In this document: piece by piece, positions 52,891 to 60,332 of the stretch
How the letters are laid out: each line of letters opens with the position of its first letter
Position numbering within the stretch: the stretch's first letter is position 1
NCBI GenBank assembly: GCA_013791885.1
Contig: VMSZ01000001.1
Span: 1-64,000, forward strand
DNA from: Sulfurimonas sp.
GTDB lineage: Bacteria > Campylobacterota > Campylobacteria > Campylobacterales > Sulfurimonadaceae
Length of the DNA stretch: 64,000 bases
Direction of reading: 5' to 3'
Translations under genes and position numbers: made by a program
The notes under the pieces: model-generated
Databases searched by the model: none
Told to the model about the DNA's origin: nothing
Seen by the model: the letters and a program-made list of their open reading frames with translations, nothing else

Positions 52891-55194
52891 GGCAAAATCT
52901 GTAATGCTGATGTCGCTTCTTCTTGGTTTTATAATCACACTCTCAAGAGGATAATTCTTCATATCCAGCTCTTCGCTAATCTCTTTGATTTCATCTTTTA
53001 AATTGCTCTCAAGCGTTTGCATCTCATCTTGAACATCATCTATAAAAAACTCTGCGTTTGCTACGTCCGCACGCTCTTTAAGAACTCCCTTTCCTTTAGA
53101 AAGAGTACTCGCACCTTTACTAATAGTGGAGGCACTCAGGGCTTTTTTACCAAAAAATGCACTCACAAGTGTCATCCCGACACTGATGATTGTGTCGGTC
53201 ATTTTAGAAGTCACATCGGCTTGTTCTTTTTTGAGTTTCATGTCGAGTTTTTGAAGTTTGTCTTCGAGTTTGTTATAGTCGCTCTGGAACTTTTCCTGAA
53301 GTTTTTTCACTTTCTCTTCACGGAGTTCTTTGAGAGTATCTTCAATACGTACGAGGAAATCTCTTTTGCTCTCGCCAAGTTGAGATTCCAAACCTAAATC
53401 CTTACAGCTTAAAAGCTCAAGATTTTTTGTTTCATAAATAAAATCGCTCAGTGTTCGCTCAAAGCTTTTAAGAGAATTTTCTTTAGAAACAAGCTCAGGT
53501 AATTCTGCATAAGAAGCGTTCACAGGTGCCTCGGAAGACTTTTGAACTATCTGCTCTTCGTAAGCCTTTGTCCAATCTACAGTAAAAGTTTGCGCATCAA
53601 GAGGAAGTTTGTAACAGAGAGTTTCTTGAGTGTCAATCCCTTTTTTTTGGTTAAAAAAACTGAGCTTAAGCTCTGCGTACAAATACGGATAGAGTGGAGA
53701 TTCCTGATTTATATCTATAAAATACTCTTTGATATTTTGATTTAAAAGAGGTTTCGTGCTCACACTTGCCATATTTGCTGCGTTTTCTTTGGGCTGCGTT
53801 TGCGGAGTCTGCGTTTTTCTTTCCTGCATAAGTTTTTTGATGTCGTCTTTGGTCATGGGTCCTTTGAGATAAGAGAGCACCCAGCGTGTATAAAACTCCT
53901 CTGTATGGTCTTCATGCACATTTTTCAAAAAGAAGTGTCTGCCTTTGAGTGTGGCTATTTGTGTGGCGAGTTCCTCTTTGGAAAACTCTGATTTTGCGGC
54001 AATTCCGTCAAGAACTTTGGCGATATCCTGTTTGGTTTGGAGTTTTCCTATAAACCAGGTTCCTATGTTTGAGAGCCCTTTGTAGTCAATGTCTACAGGA
54101 TTCTGTGTCGAGAGAATAATGCCGCAGCCAAAAGCTCTGGCTTGTTTTAAAAGCAGTAGCATAGGCTCTTTTGAAGGCGGATTTTTTGAAGGCGGGAAAA
54201 AGCCGAAAATTTCATCCATGTAAAGAATAGATTTTAGCGAAGAGCTTCCTCGCTGAGCGCGCATCCAACTTATGTAAGCGTTTAAAAGCAGGGTGACAAA
54301 AAACATTCGCTCCTCATCAGAGAGATGTGCAATGGAGAAGATGGCTATTTTTGCTTTACCCTCTTCATCGTAAAGCATATTTTGAATGTCAAGCGGCTCG
54401 CCCTTTATCCATGAAGAAAAAGTGACCGAAGAGATGACGCTGTTAAAAAGAGTAGCAAGTTTTATTCTCTCGTTTTGCGGATAAAACGCATCTAAAGTGA
54501 GCATCCCTATTTTTTCAAAAGGCGGAGTCATGATGTTTGAAATGAGCGTTTGCATACTCAGTGAAATACCCTGAGTATAGTAGTGGCTGAAAATGTTTGA
54601 GAGTAAGAGATGCTCTTTAGAATTGAGTGAATCGCTTGAGATGCCTACGAGTGATAAAAGTGAGGAAGTGGTTGTATTTATGAGCGAAGCAAGAGTGTCC
54701 TCATCTTCAAGTATGCTTTGCGGCGGTGCGGCAAAACTTCCTAAAATATCTACGCCCACACCGGCTGAACTTCCGGGAGTGTAGATAGTTTTGGGTACGT
54801 CGGCAAATCTTTTGACACGCTCTAAATCCTGTCCAAAACTCTCAATGCCGGCTTTGTTGCTTTTCGCTAAATCCTCTGCCATCTCCTGAAGCGTTTTGCC
54901 TTTTGCGTTTGCTTCATTCTCGTCTATCCAAGAGAGATAATCTTCCGGTCGCATTTGCTCAAACGCAAGACAAAGATTCGACATATCTCCTTTTGGGTCG
55001 ATGACGATGGCGGGGATGTTGTCAAGTGCCGCTTCTTCAATAAGTCCGATACCAAGTCCTGTTTTACCGGAACCTGTCATTCCTATGATGGCCGCATGGG
55101 TTGTAAGATGTTTAGATTTGTAGAGACTGAGAGAATCGTCTTTTGCGTTTTTGCCTAAATAAAAAAGTGCTAACTGTTCATAAAGTTCTTTCAT
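52873..55194 (-). CDS. HerA-like P-loop ATPase (DUF853-type)
   Basis: 773 residues. An N-terminal HerA/FtsK-like ATPase has Walker A GMTGSGKTGLG (about 38-48), the IDPKGDMSNL motif and Walker B ILYMDEIFGFF (about 320). STQNPVDIDYKGLSNI is the sensor region seen in HerA/VirB4 relatives. The C-terminal 300 residues contain a Lys/Glu coiled coil (about 615-670) and a hydrophobic glycine segment (SVGMTLVSAFFGKKAL, near 680). Roles could be DNA or protein translocation. No NurA nuclease gene is adjacent. Normal composition; housekeeping or accessory status unclear. Confidence 0.8.
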   Translation of the reverse strand: MKELYEQLALFYLGKNAKDDSLSLYKSKHLTTHAAIIGMTGSGKTGLGIGLIEEAALDNIPAIVIDPKGDMSNLCLAFEQMRPEDYLSWIDENEANAKGKTLQEMAEDLAKSNKAGIESFGQDLERVKRFADVPKTIYTPGSSAGVGVDILGSFAAPPQSILEDEDTLASLINTTTSSLLSLVGISSDSLNSKEHLLLSNIFSHYYTQGISLSMQTLISNIMTPPFEKIGMLTLDAFYPQNERIKLATLFNSVISSVTFSSWIKGEPLDIQNMLYDEEGKAKIAIFSIAHLSDEERMFFVTLLLNAYISWMRAQRGSSSLKSILYMDEIFGFFPPSKNPPSKEPMLLLLKQARAFGCGIILSTQNPVDIDYKGLSNIGTWFIGKLQTKQDIAKVLDGIAAKSEFSKEELATQIATLKGRHFFLKNVHEDHTEEFYTRWVLSYLKGPMTKDDIKKLMQERKTQTPQTQPKENAANMASVSTKPLLNQNIKEYFIDINQESPLYPYLYAELKLSFFNQKKGIDTQETLCYKLPLDAQTFTVDWTKAYEEQIVQKSSEAPVNASYAELPELVSKENSLKSFERTLSDFIYETKNLELLSCKDLGLESQLGESKRDFLVRIEDTLKELREEKVKKLQEKFQSDYNKLEDKLQKLDMKLKKEQADVTSKMTDTIISVGMTLVSAFFGKKALSASTISKGASTLSKGKGVLKERADVANAEFFIDDVQDEMQTLESNLKDEIKEISEELDMKNYPLESVIIKPRRSDISITDFALLWER

Positions 55195-55214
55195 TTTTCC
55201 GCCTTTTTGTTTGC

Positions 55215-55220
55215 TATAAT
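55215..55220 (+). promoter_or_regulatory. -10 box for the metallopeptidase gene
   Basis: TTTGCTATAATTTTAACC, an extended -10 (TGCTATAAT), 25 bp before the ATG in the divergent gap with the HerA-like gene. Confidence 0.55.
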
Positions 55221-55245
55221 TTTAACCAAAATAAGAGGGATTTGT

Positions 55246-56109
55246 ATGAAGTGGGAAGATTTAAGAAGAAGTTCTAACATAGAAGATTTACGCTCAAAAG
55301 GTCCTGCGAGAGGCTTTGGCGGAGGTGGACGAAATATATTTCCTATTGTACAGTTTCTGATGGGAACAAAAATAGGACGCATTATTTTAGTCATTGGGGT
55401 GATTGCCTACTTTTTAGGGTTTAATCCACTGAGCCTTTTAGACTCACGACAAGAAGCTCCAAAAACACAGGTTACAGCTTCCGCAGACAATAAAACAGCC
55501 GAATTTGTCTCAGCAGTTTTAGGTCAGACAGAAGATGTCTGGCATAAACTTTTTGCTCAAGAAGGGCTACGTTACGAGGAGCCGAAGCTTGTCCTTTTTC
55601 GTGGGAGTGTGAACAGCGGCTGTGGATATGCAAGTTCTCAAATGGGACCGTTTTATTGCCCAAACGACAAAAAAGTTTATCTTGATATGAGTTTCTTTGA
55701 TGAGCTTAAACGCAGACACAATGCTCCGGGGGATTTTGCTCAGGCTTATGTTATCGCCCATGAAGTCGGGCACCATGTACAAAATCTTTTAGGAACGCTT
55801 GATAAATCCCACTCTGCAAAAGCTTCAAGCTCTAAAACGCAGGCAAACGCAGTGCAGGTCAAAGTAGAACTTCAGGCGGATTGTTACTCAGGTGTTTGGG
55901 CGCATTATCTTGGCGCTGTGCTTGAAGATGGAGACATTGAAGAAGCTTTAGGTGCAGCGAGCGCCATAGGTGATGACACTCTGCAAAAACAAGCACAAGG
56001 CTACGTCGTTCCAGATGCGTTTACGCATGGAAGTTCGGTAGACAGAGTAAAATGGTTTAAGCTTGGTTACAAAGGCGGAGAACTTCGCTCTTGTCAGACA
56101 GGCATCTAG
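55246..56109 (+). CDS. ypfJ: YpfJ-family neutral zinc metallopeptidase
   Basis: About 287 residues: a short cytoplasmic start (MKWEDLRRSSNIEDLR), one membrane helix (about 45-65) and a periplasmic zinc peptidase domain with HEVGHHVQNLLG (about 175-186), PYCPNDKKVYLD-like GPFYCPNDKK and VELQADCYSGVWAH (the third ligand). This is the KPN_02809/YpfJ family. ATG at 55246 is chosen over the upstream frame since GAGGG precedes it. Its last 56 bases are repeated, diverged, at 57329-57384 beyond a small accessory island. Confidence 0.9.
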   Translation: MKWEDLRRSSNIEDLRSKGPARGFGGGGRNIFPIVQFLMGTKIGRIILVIGVIAYFLGFNPLSLLDSRQEAPKTQVTASADNKTAEFVSAVLGQTEDVWHKLFAQEGLRYEEPKLVLFRGSVNSGCGYASSQMGPFYCPNDKKVYLDMSFFDELKRRHNAPGDFAQAYVIAHEVGHHVQNLLGTLDKSHSAKASSSKTQANAVQVKVELQADCYSGVWAHYLGAVLEDGDIEEALGAASAIGDDTLQKQAQGYVVPDAFTHGSSVDRVKWFKLGYKGGELRSCQTGI

Positions 56110-56121
56110 AGTTTCTCTCTG
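56054..56121 (+). repeat. Direct repeat, left copy (3' end of ypfJ)
   Basis: The final codons of ypfJ plus 12 bases match 57329-57396 at 57 of 68 positions by hand alignment (constant offset 1275). The repeated coding part gives LGYKGGELR-S/F-CQTGI and a stop in both copies. The pair brackets the cassette-like genes. Confidence 0.8.
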
Positions 56122-56195
56122 GTGTCATTCGCACCTCTCGCTCTTCTTACTATATCTTTCTCTCCAATCAGCTCAAGTAGTTTTTCTTCATCCAT
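56106..56195 (-). pseudogene. Possible truncated gene 5' end at the island edge
   Basis: A 29-codon open frame beginning MDEEKLLELIGEKDIVRRAR, plausible in amino-acid use, whose stop overlaps the ypfJ stop. It could be a remnant gene cut at the island boundary or chance. No homolog recognised. Confidence 0.2.
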
Positions 56196-56394
56196 TTAAA
56201 CGACAATGTGTCCAGATAACGCCAAAAATATTTTTAAATATATATCTACATTTCAAAGATTTTAGATAGATTTAATAAAAAACAGTAAAAATATTGTATT
56301 TTGCAATGATTTTATAATTTAAAACAACATTTTTAGTGTTAGTTTATTTAGTATATATCAAGCTATTTGATATATAATGTCCGTTGAATAAATA
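56196..56394. other. AT-rich non-coding part of the island
   Basis: About 200 bp without a plausible gene. It is strongly A/T-rich, in contrast to the GC-rich attC-like block that follows directly. It includes CCAGATAACG near 56213, echoed as CCAGATAACA at 56468. Confidence 0.5.
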
Positions 56395-56434
56395 GTTATC
56401 CGCTCGCTACGCGACCGGATAACGGGGGCGCGGG
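56395..56434. repeat. GC-rich inverted repeats before the attC-like site
   Basis: GTTATCCG (56395-56402) pairs with CGGATAAC (56416-56423). Overlapping that, ATAACGGGGGCGCGGG (56419-56434) is an exact inverted copy of 56535-56550. They may be remnants of a further attC-like site. Confidence 0.5.
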
Positions 56435-56470
56435 CTGAACGCCCACTGGTCATCTGTCGCATAGCGCCAG

Positions 56471-56550
56471 ATAACAAGCGGGAGGAGCGAGCAACCATCC
56501 ATGAAAACAAGTTTTCAAAGATGGTAGTCACTCACCCGCGCCCCCGTTAT
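56471..56550. other. attC-like recombination site 1
   Basis: An imperfect palindrome: ends ATAAC and GTTAT, inner arms GCGGG/CCCGC, ACCATC/GATGGT and a terminal GAAAAC/GTTTTC hairpin, with unpaired extra bases on one side and mismatched spacers. This is the R-spacer-L-stem layout of integron attC sites, and it lies 17 bp before a gene with its own ribosome site. The core GTTATGC departs from GTTRRRY at one position. Confidence 0.55.
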
Positions 56551-56566
56551 GCATAAGGACAGATAG

Positions 56567-56860
56567 ATGAGAAAAGCCAATATTGTAAGACTAATCACAT
56601 ATTCTACTGCCGTCCTCATCCCAATACTTGCAATGTTAAATTGCTCAGGATGGTCAACTATTGATGGCAAAGTATCAAGCTGTATTATTGATGGCGAAGT
56701 TTTCAGAGAGTTTGCAAATGCGTGTTATGGCTTTATTCTTTTGTCAGCGTTCATGTTGGGCTTACCCCTAATATTATACTTAGGAGGAATTATTGCTACT
56801 ACAGAAGCAATGATTTTTTTGACAACTAAAATAAACGTTAAGTTAAAACAAGATAAATAG
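56567..56860 (+). CDS. Cassette-type small membrane protein
   Basis: 97 residues with two predicted membrane segments (about 10-28 and 51-85) joined by a short loop with two Cys (NCSG, SSCIID). AAGGA lies 8 bases before the ATG. It has no recognisable family, is flanked by attC-like palindromes, and stands in the same direction as the next gene, all usual for integron cassette genes, whose products are often short and of unknown function. No promoter of its own is apparent. Confidence 0.6.
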   Translation: MRKANIVRLITYSTAVLIPILAMLNCSGWSTIDGKVSSCIIDGEVFREFANACYGFILLSAFMLGLPLILYLGGIIATTEAMIFLTTKINVKLKQDK

Positions 56861-56893
56861 TATCGAATGGGATAACTAAAAAACAATGTATAT

Positions 56894-56965
56894 ACCTAAC
56901 AAACCAAAGGAGACCAATCAAAAACCCGCCTGCGGCTTTTTGATTGGTCATTTCAAACGTTATAT
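56894..56965. other. attC-like recombination site 2
   Basis: ACCTAAC (56894-56900) fits the inverse core RYYYAAC. GTTATAT (56959-56965) is one base from GTTRRRY. Between them TAAC/GTTA pair, then a 5-nt mismatched spacer, AAA/TTT, two extra bases on one strand, and a 13-bp stem GACCAATCAAAAA. Terminal loop CCCGCCTGCGG. This is the full architecture of an attC site, including the extrahelical bases that set strand choice. Confidence 0.75.
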
Positions 56966-56986
56966 GAAAATAGAATTGGAGTTTAA

Positions 56987-57325
56987 ATGAAAAAAATACT
57001 GTTAATACTATTTATTAGTATTGAAATATTTGCCGGCACAGAAATGTGTGGTTCAGGAACAGTCATTAGATTACTTAGTGATGATAACGAAGGTAGCCGT
57101 CATCAACGATTTATAATAAAAGAGTCCTCAGGAAGAACATTATTAATTAGCCATAATATTGACTTGGCACCAAAAATTTATTCACTGGATACAGGTGATT
57201 TAATAAAGTTTTGTGGTGAGTACGAAAACAATGCAAAAGGTGGTGTTGTCCATTGGACACATCATGATCCACAAAAACGTCACACTGCTGGTTGGCTAGA
57301 ATATAATGGCAAGAAGTACCAGTAA
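56987..57325 (+). CDS. DUF3465 exported protein (cassette-type)
   Basis: 112 residues with a signal peptide (ends IFA-GTE) and a DUF3465 domain: GSGTVIRLLSDDNEGSRHQ, HNIDLAPKI, GDLIKFCGEYE and VVHWTHHDPQKRH. The family resembles an OB-fold-like exported protein and, as I recall, is frequent among integron cassettes in Vibrio and related bacteria. GGAG precedes the ATG. Function unknown. Confidence 0.8.
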   Translation: MKKILLILFISIEIFAGTEMCGSGTVIRLLSDDNEGSRHQRFIIKESSGRTLLISHNIDLAPKIYSLDTGDLIKFCGEYENNAKGGVVHWTHHDPQKRHTAGWLEYNGKKYQ

Positions 57326-57328
57326 AGA

Positions 57329-57396
57329 GGGTTAAGTTAGGCTATAAAGGCGGAGAACTCCGCTTTTGTCAGACAGGAATATAAAGTTTCTGTCTG
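57329..57396 (+). repeat. Direct repeat, right copy (displaced 3' end of ypfJ)
   Basis: Matches 56054-56121 at 57 of 68 positions. Just inside it GTTAGGC (57336-57342) is a perfect GTTRRRY core, where the left copy has GCTTGGT. AAAGGCGGA/TCCGCTTTT forms a hairpin (one G-U) that may terminate transcription from the cassette genes. Confidence 0.8.
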
Positions 57397-57407
57397 CTAA
57401 AGGTTAT

Positions 57408-57983
57408 TTACTCTTTTTTCTCGCAATGAAGCAACTCTGAGATAATGCCTTTATCTTCACGGTTTTCAGCGATGATAACTCCTGCGATGTGAAGCGGTAC
57501 AAAAACTAAAATAACATTAAAGACTAGTTCGTGAAGCTCTTTGATGTCATGGGAAAGTTCTTTTGATATGCCAAGCAATTCATGAAATTCCATAACAAGA
57601 CCGGTAATACTCATAAAAAACAGAGATGCGTAGAGAATATAATAGAGAGATTCGACTCCTTTTTTATGCAGACTTAAAGTTGCGAATTTCTCTTTTTTAG
57701 CGGCTCCCTGAAAATACAAAACAATTCTGTAGATTACCAAAAACGCAAGTGCATATCCTAAATAAATATGCCATTCCCACATAGGTTCACGGATGGCTTT
57801 TGCAAGAACTTTGGCTTGCTCAAGTGTGACTGTAACACCAATTTCTGCAAGTTTCTGCAGCAAAATCTCTGCATTTTCTCTATAACTGAGAAAAGTTTTT
57901 CTTAGAAAAACAGTGCCTAAAAGACCCAGAATTATAATGGCGTTTAGCCAGTGCCAGATTTTAAAACCCGATGAATATTTCAT
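57408..57983 (-). CDS. Cytochrome b561-like membrane protein
   Basis: 191 residues with four predicted membrane helices and His pairs suitable for two b haems: FKIWHWLNA (first helix), WEWHIYLGYALAF (second), and VPLHIAGVI in the last. Between helices 1 and 2 lies a periplasmic loop of about 45 residues. These proteins shuttle electrons between quinol and periplasmic partners. The start at 57983 (MKYSSGF) is supported by AGGAT; a longer frame is discounted. Divergent from the signalling genes. Confidence 0.82.
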   Translation of the reverse strand: MKYSSGFKIWHWLNAIIILGLLGTVFLRKTFLSYRENAEILLQKLAEIGVTVTLEQAKVLAKAIREPMWEWHIYLGYALAFLVIYRIVLYFQGAAKKEKFATLSLHKKGVESLYYILYASLFFMSITGLVMEFHELLGISKELSHDIKELHELVFNVILVFVPLHIAGVIIAENREDKGIISELLHCEKKE

Positions 57984-58058
57984 ATTGTAAATCCTATTAA
58001 CAAGATAATATGTGCTATTATAACTCAACAATATCAAAATGGCATCCAAAGGTTTATA

Positions 58059-59561
58059 ATGAGTGATTTGCAAAAATTACAAGCAGCTGCAAGAGGTATG
58101 AGGCTTCTTTTTGTAGAAGATAACGATGCTCTGCGTGCAAATGCTGCGAAACTTTTTAAAAAGCTGTTTACATATGTGGATATAGCCGCTGATGGGGAAG
58201 AGGCTCTGCGGATGTTTAAACAGAATTCCCCTGACCTTCTTATTGCAGATATAAAAATGCCTAAAATGGACGGTATTGAGCTGTGCAAAAAAATAAGAAC
58301 GCTTGCTCCCGATATGCAAATAATTGTTATGTCCGCCTACGATAATAAAGAGTATCTTGTTGAACTTATTAAATTAAAAATAAGCAGCTTCATCAAAAAA
58401 CCGCTAACTTTGACAGAACTTGTACAAGCTTTGGAAGAGACTTTAAAGATTGTTAAAAAACAAAAAGAAGAAGCTTTTCTGCATTCGCAGCAAGAGTATG
58501 TGTTTAATAATCAGAGCTCCATGGTTCTTATGATGAATGAGGATGAATTACTGCTTGCAAACAAAGAGTTTTTGGATTTTTTTGAGGTGCAGGACTTGCA
58601 AGAGTTTAAACAAAAGCATAAAAGTGTGGAGAGCAATTTTGTAAACGAAGAGGGATTTTTACCTCCGGCAGAGAAAATAGACTGGTTTGACGGATTGAGT
58701 GAAAATGATAAAAAACTCTTTAATGTCAAAATGGAGCAGAAAAAAAACAATCCCAAACATTTTGTTTTAAATGTCAAAAGGGTTTCCTTAAAAGGGGAAT
58801 CTGTACTGCTCACTTTTGATGATGTCAGCGACTTGAAGCTTTATGATAAAACGCAGGCAAAAAAGAAAGAGCCAGGGGAGATACAGACAAATCCAATCGA
58901 ATTTTTAGAAGTCTTGCGAAGAAACGGCGCAAAGGTGCATCTGCATAACTACTATAAGGGTCTGAGTATTACCAATGATGCACTCGTCGTTGAAATTGCA
59001 GATGGAAAAGTTTTACTAAAAACAAACTATCTGCAGCAAAAAGCCATACAGTATGAAAGGAAGACTCTAATTTTGTCGGAGACTTTTCCAAACGCAATCC
59101 TTTGTGAAAAAATGGAAAAGATAGTTTTTAAAGAACAGCTGGTGGAGTTCAGTGAGCTGCGTTTTATTCAGACATCTCCTGTTTTAAGAAAAACAATCCG
59201 CGTAGTCCCAGAAGATGAACATAAGGTGACACTTTTTATCAATGGGACTATTTTCAGAGCGGACGTTTCCATAGAAGACATCTCAATGGATGCAATAAAA
59301 ATTAAAACAAACGCAATGCCTGCAGGCCTGACTCTAGGAACTACAGTGTTTGTAGATTTAGTATTGATTATGGACAAAAGACCTTTTAGCTTAAATTTGG
59401 AGGCAATATTATTTCGGCAAAGTGAGTTAAAAAACAGTTTTAGTTTTGTTTTCACATTTATGTTAAAGCCTGAGCAAAAAAGTGAACTGCTCAAGTACAT
59501 AACAAAAAGACAAATGGCAATTATTCGAGAATTTAAAGGAATACAACATGGCAGAGAATGA
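58059..59561 (+). CDS. Response regulator with PAS-like and PilZ domains
   Basis: 500 residues: REC receiver (about 14-130) with phospho-acceptor Asp in LLIADIKMP and Lys in IKKPLT; a PAS-like region (about 150-285); and a C-terminal PilZ-type domain with R-x3-R in LRKTIRV (near 380) and DISMDA in place of D/N-x-S-x-x-G. PilZ domains bind c-di-GMP through these residues; here the final Gly is Ala, so binding needs testing. No cognate histidine kinase is adjacent. The 3' end overlaps the ODP gene by 14 bases. Confidence 0.82.
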   Translation: MSDLQKLQAAARGMRLLFVEDNDALRANAAKLFKKLFTYVDIAADGEEALRMFKQNSPDLLIADIKMPKMDGIELCKKIRTLAPDMQIIVMSAYDNKEYLVELIKLKISSFIKKPLTLTELVQALEETLKIVKKQKEEAFLHSQQEYVFNNQSSMVLMMNEDELLLANKEFLDFFEVQDLQEFKQKHKSVESNFVNEEGFLPPAEKIDWFDGLSENDKKLFNVKMEQKKNNPKHFVLNVKRVSLKGESVLLTFDDVSDLKLYDKTQAKKKEPGEIQTNPIEFLEVLRRNGAKVHLHNYYKGLSITNDALVVEIADGKVLLKTNYLQQKAIQYERKTLILSETFPNAILCEKMEKIVFKEQLVEFSELRFIQTSPVLRKTIRVVPEDEHKVTLFINGTIFRADVSIEDISMDAIKIKTNAMPAGLTLGTTVFVDLVLIMDKRPFSLNLEAILFRQSELKNSFSFVFTFMLKPEQKSELLKYITKRQMAIIREFKGIQHGRE

Positions 59562-60306
59562 AAAAATTTTATATGAAGAGGGCGCACACAAATGCGTCAT
59601 GTTTAGTTTTGATGATGAGTCTCATGAGGACTCTTTTTTATCCGTAAACCAGTACCTCATAGTTCAAAACGGTGTTGGTATTTTGGTAGATCCGGGAAGT
59701 GAGTCTATTTTTGATGAACTTTATGAAGCGGTGAGCCGTCATGTAGAGATTGAAAATATCAAGTTTATTTTCTTTTCACATCAAGACCCCGATGTCTCAG
59801 GTTCTATAACGCAGTGGAGTATTGCAACTTCTGCGAAGTTCATACTTTCGGGTTTATGGGTGCGTTTTATGAGCCATTACGGTTTTATGCAAATGGACAG
59901 AGTCATGGCGTTGGGCGACCATGGTGCAAAACTAAAATTTGGAGAGAACTTTTTAAAGTTTGTTCCTGCGCACTTTTTGCACTCTCCGGGGAATTTCAGC
60001 CTCTATGATTCCCGTTCAAAGATACTTTTTTCGGGAGATATAGGCGCCGCGATTTTAAACACTCCTGAGAATTATAAGCATGTTGAGAGTTTTGAAGAGC
60101 ATGTCCCTTATCTTGCAGGTTTTCATAAACGCTATATGGCTTCGAATAAATTTTGCCGTGCCTGGGTTACAAATGTGCAAAAACTGGATGTAGATATGAT
60201 TGCTCCGCAACACGGTTTTGTTTTTGATGGGGAAAATGTGGAAAAATTTCTAGAGTGGTTTAAAGAACTTGAGTGCGGCAGTGACTTTTTAGAAGAACTT
60301 TACTAG
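59548..60306 (+). CDS. ODP-type diiron metallo-beta-lactamase-fold protein
   Basis: 252 residues of the flavodiiron-like MBL fold without a flavodoxin domain. The iron-binding motif is SHQDPDVSGS (about 76-85), as in oxygen-binding diiron protein (ODP) of Treponema, where H-x-DPDV replaces the HxExD of flavodiiron proteins; HSPGNFSLYD and the late Asp/His (FSGDIGAA, APQHGF) supply other ligands. ODP acts as an oxygen sensor tied to chemotaxis. Here it lies between a PilZ response regulator and a CBS-PAS-GGDEF-EAL protein, suggesting an oxygen input to c-di-GMP control. Confidence 0.85.
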   Translation: MAENEKILYEEGAHKCVMFSFDDESHEDSFLSVNQYLIVQNGVGILVDPGSESIFDELYEAVSRHVEIENIKFIFFSHQDPDVSGSITQWSIATSAKFILSGLWVRFMSHYGFMQMDRVMALGDHGAKLKFGENFLKFVPAHFLHSPGNFSLYDSRSKILFSGDIGAAILNTPENYKHVESFEEHVPYLAGFHKRYMASNKFCRAWVTNVQKLDVDMIAPQHGFVFDGENVEKFLEWFKELECGSDFLEELY

Positions 60307-60332
60307 TAGAAAAAGTAGAAAAAAGGTTTATA

